A stretch of DNA of 64,000 nucleotides from Haliotis asinina (lineage: Eukaryota; Mollusca; Gastropoda; Lepetellida; Haliotidae): contig NC_090285.1 in the NCBI RefSeq assembly GCF_037392515.1, positions 7,012,501 through 7,076,500 of the forward strand, read 5' to 3'. Below are positions 37,070-48,900 of this stretch, piece by piece. The notes below the pieces were generated by a model. That model did no database searches and was not told the origin of the DNA. It saw nothing but the letters and a program-made list of their open reading frames with translations. Position numbers and translations under genes: made by a program. Numbering within the stretch: position 1 is the first letter of the stretch; the number at the start of each line of letters is the position of its first letter.

Positions 37070-38250
37070 ATCTATACATGCTTACGACTAGCAACGTCTC
37101 CCATTCTAGTGTCATCTTCTATACATGCTAACGACTGTCAACGTCACCCATTCTACTGACACCCCCTATACATGCTAACAACGACTGGCAACGTCACCCA
37201 TTCTACTGACACCCCCTATACATGCTAACAACGACTGGCAACGTCACACATTCTAGTGACATCCCCTATACATGCTAACAACGACTGGCAACGGCACACA
37301 TTCTAGTGACACCCCCTATACATGCTAACAACGACTGTCAACGTCACCCATTCTAGTGACATCCCCTATACATGCTAACAACGACTGGCAACGTCACACA
37401 TTCTAGTGACATGCCCTATACATGCTAACAACGACTGGCAACGGCACACATTTTAGTGACACCCCCTATACATGCTAACAACGACTGGCAACGTCACACA
37501 TTCTAGTGACACCCCCTATACATGCTAACAACGACTGTCAACGTCACCCATTCTACTGACACCCCCTATACATGCTAACAACGACTGGCAACGTCACCCA
37601 TTCTACTGACACCCCCTATACATGCTAACAACAACTGGCAACGGCACACATTTTAGTGACACCCCCTATACATGCTAACAACGACTGGCAACGTCACCCA
37701 TTCTACAGACACCCCCTATACATGCTAACAACGACTGGCAACGGCACACATTTTAGTGACACCCCCTATACATGCTAACAACGACTGGCAACGTCACCCA
37801 TTCTACTGACACCCCCTATACATGCTAACAACGACTGGCAACGTCACACATTCTAGTGACATCCCCTATACATGCTAACAACGACTGGCAACGTCACCCA
37901 TTCTACAGACACCCCCTATACATGCTAACAACGACTGGCAACGGCACACATTTTAGTGACACCCCCTATACATGCTAACAACGACTGGCAACGTCACCCA
38001 TTCTACTGACACCCCCTATACATGCTAACAACGACTGGCAACGTCACCCATTCTACTGACACCCCCTATACATGCTAACAACGACTGGCAACGTCACACA
38101 TTCTAGTGACATCCCCTATACATGCTAACAACGACTGGCAACGTCACCCATTCTACTGACACCCCCTATACATGCTAACAACGACTGGCAACGGCACACA
38201 TTCTAGTGACATCCCCTACACATGCTAACAACGACTGGCAACGTCACACA
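37070..38250. repeat. 50-bp tandem array, about 23 copies
   Basis: Units read catgctaacaacgactggca, acgtcacacattctagtgac, accccctata, with an exact period of 50 bp (37221 to 37271). Three recurring variants differ in gtcaccca/gtcacaca/ggcacaca and in ctactgac/ctagtgac/tttagtgac. The left part near 36,960-37,140 is degenerate and irregular. Confidence 0.95.
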
Positions 38251-38259
38251 CATTATTGA

Positions 38260-39930
38260 GATCCCGAGTACGGTCACAACGACTGTCAACGAGACGAGTT
38301 AAGGTCGAAGTCAGATGTCCATTTCTTTAAAAGTACCCCCCCAAGAAAGAGATACCTTAGTTCGTATTATGATTTCACGCAGAAACGGGTGTTTGGAAAT
38401 GTCCTGTTCCGGGTGGGGACTTGTACCATTGGAGAATGTCCACATGCTGAACATAACTGACTCCGCAACAGAATATATTATGGCTCCTTTGAAAGGTTTA
38501 GACTTACCAGCGCAAATATAGGGTCAGGGTACTGCTCTAAACTAAATTTTACAAAATATTACATACCGTTTAAAGGTACTGTTTACACACAAACTGATCT
38601 ATTATAAAACATATTCGTAACCTTGAAAATGATTATTGTCATAAGTTCAGAATGTGATAAAAACAGAGAAAATAGGTGAATTCCTAACACAACTTCATAT
38701 CAAACCATAGCCGTTCACATGCATGATATTTGCACATGCTTTTTTAGCAGTTTGATGCATGAACCTTGTGCAGTTCATCTACATGAGGTTTGCAGCTGCC
38801 CCCCCCCCCCCCCCCCCTTCCCAGTGTGGAGCAATACTCACATGTAACCATATCGTACAGTGAGTGTTCTTTACGTGAGTCTAAACTATTGAATGGAAGT
38901 ATGTCTCATCTTGCTTAACTGTACCGGTCATAAACGAATATGCATAATTTAGCTGAGACTCTTTTCTTCCATAAACCACACGCAGGCTTGTACAATAGAT
39001 GCAGATTTAAAAAGTCCTGCTTATTTTTAGGCACTCAGTCTTCTGCACACTGAAATAGGGTATTTCTCAATCTTATTTGCGAAAGTTAGAGTGTACGTGC
39101 ATGTTAAAGCTGCATTCATCTGCGACTTGATGAGGTCATGATTGTATGCATCTCAACATAGACTTCACACCTAACTCTTGTAGTAATCAAACCCAGCCTT
39201 TCGCCAGGTGTGTAGAAGAATGGGCCAGACGTTTTCCATACTTTATCACACGTTTATAAACAAGCAGAACGTGTGCCCAAACCATGCGACAACATCTCTA
39301 GAAACACAATTGTGGAAAACAATAACAAAAGCACCACTTTCGAGTTGATCAGATCACATGACTTCCTCCCAGTCTCCATGGAGACCCACTTCCGTTCATA
39401 CCTGTGCTGGTAAACGCAGGTTTTAAGTCCATTCCTATTCTCACCGGGACACTGCACAATGTGTGTATTTCCTGAGCTGTGGGACGCTGAGTCCGTCCTC
39501 GATACGAGCACGACCACATCTACTGTGCCCTGAGGGTCACTGAGTCAGAGGCTCTTTTAACTGTCTATCTGAGTCGGGCACTGCTAGGGCAGGTAGAGTT
39601 ATCTCCCTTGTGATCTTGTCTGGCGGCGCTATCGTTAATTCCAGATGATTTAGCTTCTCCAAAACCTGGAATGGGAAGAATAATCACCGACTTATTCTTA
39701 CGTTATCTCCTCATTTACCAAAATATATGCGCACAATATTATTATCAAATACTCACAAGTATGCCCTATCTGACTTCGGTGTTTCTGTACATGTTCAAAT
39801 TCATAATCTATGACAATTTGGGATGGGTAACATTAATGTGTTTATTATGTACAAATGATGATAATTATAGTCATAATTACCTTGACAACAACAATAATGC
39901 AAATGAATGGTCAATTACAGTGAATGCATT
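38260..39930. other. Region downstream of the last FLVCR exon seen
   Basis: Would hold the 3' UTR or a further exon of FLVCR. A minus-strand frame at 39517-39254 is open after a possible acceptor (accctcag/GGCACA near 39,535) but shows no family similarity. Confidence 0.35.
38799..38817. repeat. Poly-C tract
   Basis: An uninterrupted run of about 19 cytosines; the exact length is prone to sequencing error. Confidence 0.9.
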
Positions 39931-39940
39931 AATGACTGAC

Positions 39941-39984
39941 CTGCGTCTCAGCTGCCTGACGCCGGTAGTCCGGTCGAACAATCG
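39941..39984 (-). CDS. FLVCR: FLVCR-like exon I (44-nt small exon, cytoplasmic tail)
   Basis: The acceptor is ctctatatccag/CGATTG and the possible donor is ACGCAG/GTCAGT. Two bases complete the alanine of ILTA, then 14 codons read [14 protein letters not shown], matching human LIKSDLRRH after ILTA. If the exon is not spliced further, the frame runs V-S-H into a TAA at 39932-39930, which would be a plausible C terminus. If it is spliced, a last exon lies to the left and I cannot identify it. The exon is 5.9 kb from exon H because the intron has been filled by the 62-bp array, a dispersed repeat and a mariner remnant with a 67-bp array. Confidence 0.78.
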
Positions 39985-42900
39985 CTGGATATAGAGAATG
40001 AAGATAATGTAGAACTGAAACACTACGAATGATGAGACAAACTTTACTGTACTATGCTTCACGCTGGTATATACCTAGCAGTGATGTGAATGCGGCAAAC
40101 CAGTCCGGTAAACTTGGTATCATAGCCAACTAGGTCCGCGACCGAGGTCGACTGGTAGAAAGTACCTTTAGTCGGCTTCACATATGAATGAACGTCCTTT
40201 CCCTAAACAAATACTGCTCAAAGTCTCCAATAGGATTTGCTATTGATAGCTGGACTGATGCGGTGAAAACCAATATGTATTCATTCATTACCCGATAGGA
40301 CTGTGGAGTAATAATATTTACATACAGTCTACTGAAAAGATTTCTTTGAAAATAAGAATAAACAGAAACAGACTGGCGTCTTCAGCAGTTCATTTCGAAT
40401 ACCGGTAACCATGTCGTGGTCACTGTGTAGTGGGTGCAAACGCATCCCAAAAGTGTTTGTAAACGGTTGTCATAAAAAAGAAGACGATACATGAGAAGTT
40501 CATGTAAATACAGCAACGGACACTGCAGAACAGATGCCTGTTCTTCCAAACCATCAGAAATCGTCTGAGAAAAGTGGGATTTCGAGCATATCTACCAAAC
40601 GTTAACCTGTCCTAACACGACTACACCGACAATGACAAGTCTAGCAGCTTACAAACATGGGATCTGGGAAAATGGCAACGTGTTTGGTTCAGCGAAGAAT
40701 CGCGTTTCCTCTGCAAAGTGGCGTTTCTATCGACGTCAACACGAACTTTGCGCCGAACTGCGTTCGACAGGTGGACAGACTTATTAGACAGCGTCAAGGT
40801 GTGGGGAGTGATGTCCCAATACGCGTGTAGATCAGAGCTAGTGGTGGTTCAAGATAAGCTTACAGCAAATTGCTACATGGACATAAATCTGCGATCTCAC
40901 CTCACCTCACAACCGCCAAAGAAACTGTTTCAACACGACAATGCTCGACCCTACACAGCTAGTGTAACAGGTACCTATGTCGCCAAAGAAACTGTTTCAA
41001 CACGACAATGCTCGACCCTACACAGCTAGTGTAACAGGTGCCTATGTCGCCAAAGAAACTGTTTCAACACGACAATGCTCGACCCTACACAGCTAGTGTA
41101 ACAGGTGCCTATGTCGCCAAAGAAACTGTTTCAACACGACAATGCTCGACCCTACACAGCTAGTGTAACAGGTGCCTATGTCGCCAAAGAAACTGTTTCA
41201 ACACGACAATGCTCGACCCTACACAGCTAGTGTAACAGGTGCCTATGTCGCCAAAGAAACTGTTTCAACACGACAATGCTCGACCCTACACAGCTAGTGT
41301 AACAGGTGCCTATGTCGCCAAAGAAACTGTTTCAGCACGACAATGCTCGACCCTACACAGCTAGTGTAACAGGTGCCTATGTCGCCAAAGAAACTGTTTC
41401 AACACGACAATGCTCGACCCTACACAGCTAGTGTAACAGGTGCCTATGTCGCCAAAGAAACTGTTTCAACACGACAATGCTCGACCCTACACAGCTAGTG
41501 TAACAGGTGCCTATGTCGCCAAAGAAACTGTTTCAACACGACAATGCTCGACCCTACACAGCTAGTGTAACAGGTGCCTATGTCGCCAAAGAAACTGTTT
41601 CAACACGACAATGCTCGACCCTACACAGCTAGTGTAACAGGTGCCTATGTCGCCAAAGAAACTGTTTCAGCACGACAATGCTCGACCCTACACAGCTAGT
41701 GTAACAGGTGCCTATGTCGCCAAAGAAACTGTTTCAGCACGACAATGCTCGACCCTACACAGCTAGTGTAACAGGTACCTATGTCGCCAAAGAAACTGTT
41801 TCAGCACGACAATGCTCGACCCTACACAGCTAGTGTAACAGGTGCCTATGTCGCCAAAGAAACTGTTTCAACACGACAATGCTCGACCCTACACAGCTAG
41901 TGTAACAGGTGCCTATGTCGCCAAAGAAACTGTTTCAACACGACAATGCTCGACCCTACACAGCTAGTGTAACAGGTGCCTATGTCGCCAAAGAAACTGT
42001 TTCAACACGACAATGCTCGACCCTACACAGCTAGTGTAACAGGTGCCTATGTCGCCACAGAAACTGTTTCAGCACGACAATGCTCGACCCTACACAGCTA
42101 GTGTAACAGGTGCCTATGTCGCCAAAGAAACTGTTTCAACACGACAATGCTCGACCCTACACAGCTAGTGTAACAGGTGCCTATGTCGCCAAAGAAACTG
42201 TTTCAACACGACAATGCTCGACCCTACACAGCTAGTGTAACAGGTGCCTATGTCGCCACAGAAACTGTTTCAGCACGACAATGCTCGACCCTACACAGCT
42301 AGTGTAACAGGTGCCTATGTCGCCAAAGAAACTGTTTCAACACGACAATGCTCGACCCTACACAGCTAGTGTAACAGGTGCCTATGTCGCCAAAGAAACT
42401 GTTTCAACACGACAATGCTCGACCCTACACAGCTAGTGTAACAGGTGCCTATGTCGCCAAAGAAACTGTTTCAGCACGACAATGCTCGACCCTACACAGC
42501 TAGTGTAACAGGTGCCTATGTCGCCAAAGAAACTGTTTCAACACGACAATGCTCGACCCTACACAGCTAGTGTAACAGGTGCCTATGTCGCCAAAGAAAC
42601 TGTTTCAACACGACAATGCTCGACCCTACACAGCTAGTGTAACAGGTGCCTATGTCGCCAAAGAAACTGTTTCAACACGACAATGCTCGACCCTACACAG
42701 CTAGTGTAACAGGTGCCTATGTCGCCAAAGAAACTGTTTCAGCACGACAATGCTCGACCCTACACAGCTAGTGTAACAGGTGCCTATGTCGCCAAAGAAA
42801 CTGTTTCAACACGACAATGCTCGACCCTACACAGCTAGTGTAACAGGTGCCTATGTCGCCAAAGAAACTGTTTCAACACGACAATGCTCGACCCTACACA

Positions 42901-45900
42901 GCTAGTGTAACAGGTGCCTATGTCGCCAATGCAAACGCCAGTGTCCTTCCTGGGCCTGCCAAATCGCCTGATCTGGAACACTGATCAAGTATGTTTGAGA
43001 CAAAATTGATCGATGCGTCCGTAAACGTCACCATCGCCCTCAGATACGTCCATAACTTGTCCACGCGCTGCAGGAGGAATGGCGAAGTATTCCCCAAACA
43101 TAAGTCCTTGTGCAATCCCTTCCAATGTGGTATCCACCAGTGTGGGCTGCAAGGGGTGCTGTCACCAGGTATTGACCTGAAAGCCCCCCTGTGGCCACAC
43201 ATGTCCAGTGAGTGAACTGAATTAATGCTGACAATGACAACAATACATACGTTCATCCGTATGTGTCGACTCTCTTTCATCTGTGTTGAAACTTACTCGA
43301 CCCATGTTCACTTAAATAAGTTTGATACATTTCCCTATTTTTGGCCTGTGCGTTTCTATTTTGGAAGGGTTTACATGGCACACATACCAGAATATCCACT
43401 GAGGTCCTTAGAGAGATACAACGAGAGTCATCAGAGGGTGACATATCCCCCGGCCCCCACATATTTGAAAGGACAAATCCTCTGAGACTAAGTTTGAATT
43501 GTTTCCATGGAATTTATGGAAACTATTAATGCCATATATCTGTAAACAGCAAAAAGGCACCACTTCAACATCTGTCTCATATATCTGCCAAGATCTGTTG
43601 AAAGATATCAAATGCTTTTCGAGTGTGCTCCAGAAACAAGCCCATCCGTCCATTTTGAGACATTTTAAGTCCGAATTGTCTCCATGGAAACCACGAAAAA
43701 TAAAGATAAAGAGCTCTGTAAATAGCAAAAGACGCCACTTTGTCGTCGGCTTCAAATATCTGCTAAGTTTTGCAGAAAGATTTTAAATAGTTTTCGAGTT
43801 GTGCTCCAGAAACGAGGCCCATTCCTCCATTTTGAGACAAAGTCAGAAAATGATAAATCACAAACATCTGTAAATAGCAAAAGGTACTTTTGAAGTTTTG
43901 TTGACAGATATTAGGAAGGTTTTGAGTTGTGCTCATCGCCTTCCCTCCATTTTGAGACTAAGTCCGAAACGTTTCCATGGAAATCGAGAAAGTAATAAAT
44001 CACAAACACCTGTATATAGCAAAAGGCACCCCTTCATTTTCTGACTGATACATCTACCAAGTCTTGCAGAAAATTTCAACGATGTTTGAGTTCTGCTCCG
44101 GTAACGAAACACACCTCTCACTTTTGAGACTAAGTCAGAAACGTTTCCATGGAAACCAAGAAAATAATACATCACAAAAAGTTGTAAATAGCCAAGGGCA
44201 CCACTTTAGGTTCTGATTGATATATCTACCAAGTTTTGCAGAAACATACTGAACCGATGTACTTACAACGACGATTGAAATAATTACAGTCAAGCAAGCT
44301 ACATCAAAGAAAAACGATGACGACCGCGTGCATTGTAATGTTGTAGGTGGTAAAGTACCTGTTAGGATGACGCCGACATAGAGGACGGCGTAGAGTGGTA
44401 ACGTACCTGTTAGGATGACGCCGACATTGAGGACGGCGTAGAGTGAACTGCTGTAGGTGGTAACGTACCTGTTAGGATGACGCCTACATAGAAGACGGCG
44501 TAGAGTGAACTGCTGTAGGTGGTAACGTACCTGTTAGGATGACGCCGACATAGAGGACGGCGTAGAGTGAACTGCTGTAGGTGGTAACGCACCTGTTAGG
44601 ATGACGCCGACATAGAGGACGGCGTAGAGTGAACTGCTGTAGGTGGTAACGCACCTGTTAGGATGACGCCGACATAGAGGACGGCGTAGAGTGAACTGCT
44701 GTAGGTGGTAACGCACCTGTTAGGATGACGCCGACATAGAGGACGGCGTAGAGTGAACTGCTGTAGGTGGTAACGTACCTGTTAGGATGACGCCGACATA
44801 GAGGACGGCGTAGAGTGAACTGCTGTAGGTGGAAACGTACCTGTTAGGATGACGCCGACATAGAGGACGGCGTAGAGTGAACTGCTGTAGGTGGTAACGC
44901 ACCTGTTAGGATGACGCCGACATAGAGGACGGCGTAGAGTGAACTGCTGTAGGTGGTAACGCACCTGTTAGGATGACGCCGACATAGAGGACGGCGTAGA
45001 GTGAACTGCTGTAGGTGGTAACGCACCTGTTAGGATGACGCCGACATAGAGGACGGCGTAGAGTGAACTGCTGTAGGTGGAAACGTACCTGTTAGGATGA
45101 CGCCTACATAGAGGACGGCGTAGAGTGAACTGCTGTAGGTGGTAACGTACCTGTTAGGATGACGCCGACATAGAGGACAGCGTAGAGTGAACTGCTGTAG
45201 GTGGTAACGTACCTGTTAGGATGACGCCGACATAGAGGACGGCGTAGAGTGAACTGCTGTAGGTGGAAACGTACCTGTTAGGATGACGCCGACATAGAGG
45301 ACGGCGTAGAGTGAACTGCTGTAGGTGGTAACGTACCTGTTAGGATGACGCCTACATAGAGGACGGCGTAGAGTGAACTGCTGTAGGTGGTAACGTACCT
45401 GTTAGGATGACGCCTACATAGAGGACGGCGTAGAGTGAACTGCTGTAGGTGGTAACGCACCTGTTAGGATGACGCCGACATAGAGGACGGCGTAGAGTGA
45501 ACTGCTGTAGGTGGTAACGTACCTGTTAGGATGACGCCGACATAGAGGACGTCGACATAGAGGACGGCGTAGAGTGAACTGCTGTAGGTGGTAACGTACC
45601 TGTTAGGATGACGCCGACATAGAAGATGGCGTAGAGTGAACTGCTGTAGGTGGTAACGTACCTGTTAGGATGACGCCGACATAGAGGACGGCGTAGAGTG
45701 AACTGCTGTAGGTGGTAACGTACCTGTTAGGATGACGCCGACATAGAGGACGGCGTAGAGTGAACTGCTGTAGGTGGTAACGTACCTGTTAGGATGACGT
45801 CGACATAGAGGACGGCGCAGAGTGAACTGCTGTAGGTGGTAACGTACCTGTTAGGATGACGCCAACAAAGACAACCGAGCACAATGTGATGTTTGCTGCA

Positions 45901-48900
45901 AGGATACTGACACGGTTCATCACAGCTCGCATGCCCAGTGTCAGGACCATTCCACAAAACTAGAAAAATGGAAAATCAATTTCAATATCCCTTCTGTTTA
46001 TAACATCAGTGTTTTTAAATTGTAAATATTTTATAAAACTACCCTGTAAACGCAAGGTGCTCTGGCAAAGTATTGTGAGGTGTCAACAGTTGCTGTGTGC
46101 CCAAAACCGTTCATTGAGAATTCTAGTACTGGCTTTGTCGAGATGGAGATGCTGAGCACTGTGGCTTTGGGCAGAAATGACGCGGGAATATTTTGGAAAT
46201 TAACCGTCACCAACGACTATGTAATACAGAGACAAGTATACCCAATGCAGCTCAAGCAAATCTAGAATATGTGGCAATTTGCCGGGTAGTTGGGGTTTTG
46301 TTTTCAACTTGGTTTTGTAAAATGACCCCCGAGGAGATTGTGTGCCATTAGCAACTGCTGTAGCTGGTGACGATTGTGCGGTAATCGCCTGGCATAGCGC
46401 GGTGGCTTGTGAATACTTTCCAGCTTAAGGAGAATACTGTGTGGTAACCGAAGGGTACTGTGCAGTGTTTGGGAAGCTTTTGCGGTAGTTGAGCGATTTT
46501 GAGCTTGGTGACGGAGACTGGTAACCGAGGGACATATTGCTGTAGATGATGGAATATTTGCAGTAACTGACATAGTTATGCGTTACTCATGAAAATTGTG
46601 CGGTAATGGATGGAAATTGCTGGGTAATTGACGAAAATCGTGCGGCAATTTTATCTGATAATCTAAAATGGGTGATGGATATCTGATCAGTCTTGAAGAC
46701 CGGAGACAATCACATAACCACTTACCATTGCTGAAGCTGTTAAAATGCCTGAAGACGTGGCCTCAGACTCGGGGTAGGTGATCTCGGCAGCAAATTCATA
46801 CCCCACTGGCAGGTAGCCAGTCATAAAGAATCTGAGACATGCAAAAACAGGGTTAAATATAAACAAGGAAAGGTGAACTTTAAGTTAAATCTAGAACATG
46901 AGTGTAAAATATACGACGAGAATACGCTGTAGAGGGTACGTCAACAAAATGTAGGATATGCATAATCTCCAGTGTTGGGAACTGGTTAAAAGCTCACAAC
47001 TGATGGTTGGTCCATTACAACCAATCAATCATCGAAAATATATTTAATTGTTTAGAGTCATCTATCGGATTCTCCTGGTCACGCTTGTTAATGCAAAAAC
47101 ATTATAAGAAACATGCATTCCTTTCGGGGTATGGCTTTGGAAATTGCCTGGACATGGAAGTAGGAAATGCATGGACATGAAAGTAGCACATGCATACAAG
47201 GGTCTGAATGTACGGCATGTACATGTAAGATATTACAGGACATTTTCAGAAAGGCCCAAAAGCACAGTATGTATACACTGGTGAGAATGTGTGTGTGTGT
47301 TTGCGTGTGCGTGTGCGTGTGCGTGTGCGCATATTGTTAACGCTTCACTCGACAGAAGGCCAGCTACCACGATGATATGTAATCGAGTCCGCACTAAACA
47401 ATTCTGGGTATGCTAACATGAGCAACGGTCCACGCCGTTGCACTGTGTACCACGTCCGAGAGGACAGACAGTACGTCTGACACAAATAAGTTTACTGATT
47501 TATGTCCCAACGCTCATGGGACGTAACTGGTGGCTATCTTTCACATTAAGCTGTTCACACCAGGTAACAGACGGACAGCGTGTTTAAGTCAAGTTGTGAG
47601 ACTGAGAAACCTATAGTGTTACGTCCTATACTGCTCTGCGCACACAAGTTCAGTTTGTGTTTTGTTGTTTTAGAAGCCACGAACTAAAGGAATATTTTTA
47701 TTAGAGAACTGGTCATAGTCTGTGTTCAGATACTATAGAATATATAAAGAAAGCCTAGGTTGGAAAATCTCAATAGCGCCATCTTTAGGCGGAAATTTAA
47801 CGGTGTCTCCACCTTCAAGTTTCTAGATATAACTGTTTCATATTGCCTATATATCGGCAGTCCAAACCAAACAATCTACTGAGTGACATCACGAACATCG
47901 ATCTAAGCATCTGTGATACGCTGACAAAGATCGACCGTGTCAGTGAGCCTGACTATCTGATCCCGTTAGTCGCATCTTACGGTCGAGTATGAGTTGCTGA
48001 AAACCAGTCGTAATAGGATCTCAAGCAGAAGATGCTAAACTGAAGCATATATGAAGACGGGAAGTAGCACATATTTTTATACCCAAGAAATCCGGCGACG
48101 AGGTAGATTATCCAGATACGGTTGAGGTCGCTTTCGATGATGGCAGTGAACGCTATCATTCCCACCAGTGACAGAGCATAGATCCCGACCGACGTCCACC
48201 TGCAGAACAGGCACAGAACATATACTGAACAGTAAGATGAACAAAATGAAATCTCCTAAAAGTAAGCGTTCACCTTTATATTTGGACAAGAGTCTTCAGA
48301 AGATGACATATCTCTCGGCCCCTACATATTTGAAAGGACAAATCATTTGACAGTTACTTGATGTTTTCTTAGATTAAGTTTGAATCGTTTCCATGGAAGT
48401 CATGAAAAATATAAATGCCACATATCTGTAAACAGCGAAAGGCACCACTTCATGATCTGTCTCAAGATCTGTTGAAAGATATGAAATGCTTTCGAGAAGT
48501 GCTCTAGAAACGAAGCCCATCCGCCCATTTTGAGACTAAGTCCCAATTGTTTCCATATAAACCAGGAAAAACAAAAATGACAAAACTTTATAAATAGCAA
48601 AAGGTATGACTTTGTAGTCTGCCTCAAATATCTGCCAGGTTTTGCAGAAATATATTGAACGGTTTTTGAGTTCTGCTGGAACGTTTCCATGGAAACCGAG
48701 AAAATGATAAATCACAAAAACCTGTAAATCGCAAAAGGCAGCACTTTGGGGTCTGCCACACATATCTACCAAGTTATACTGACAGATATTAAGACGTTTT
48801 TGATTTCTGTTCCGGAAACGAAACACACCTCTCACTTTTGAGACTATGTTCGAAATGTTTCCATGGAAACCAAGAAAATTGTAAATAACAAAAACCTGTA

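Noticed and set aside
37070..38250. CRISPR-like array
   Set aside because: Whole unit is repeated without unique spacers, and the sequence is eukaryotic.
39254..39535. Last exon of FLVCR on the minus strand
   Set aside because: Open in the right phase after a weak acceptor, but the translation does not resemble any FLVCR tail; evidence too thin.
43408..43755. 115-codon minus-strand ORF
   Set aside because: Falls in the dispersed 150-bp-subunit repeat; equivalent ORFs are broken in sister copies.
44410..45460. Repeated 60-codon ORFs starting MRYHLQQF
   Set aside because: Read-through of three 62-bp units in shifting frame; the meaningful content is the copied exon end, not these frames.
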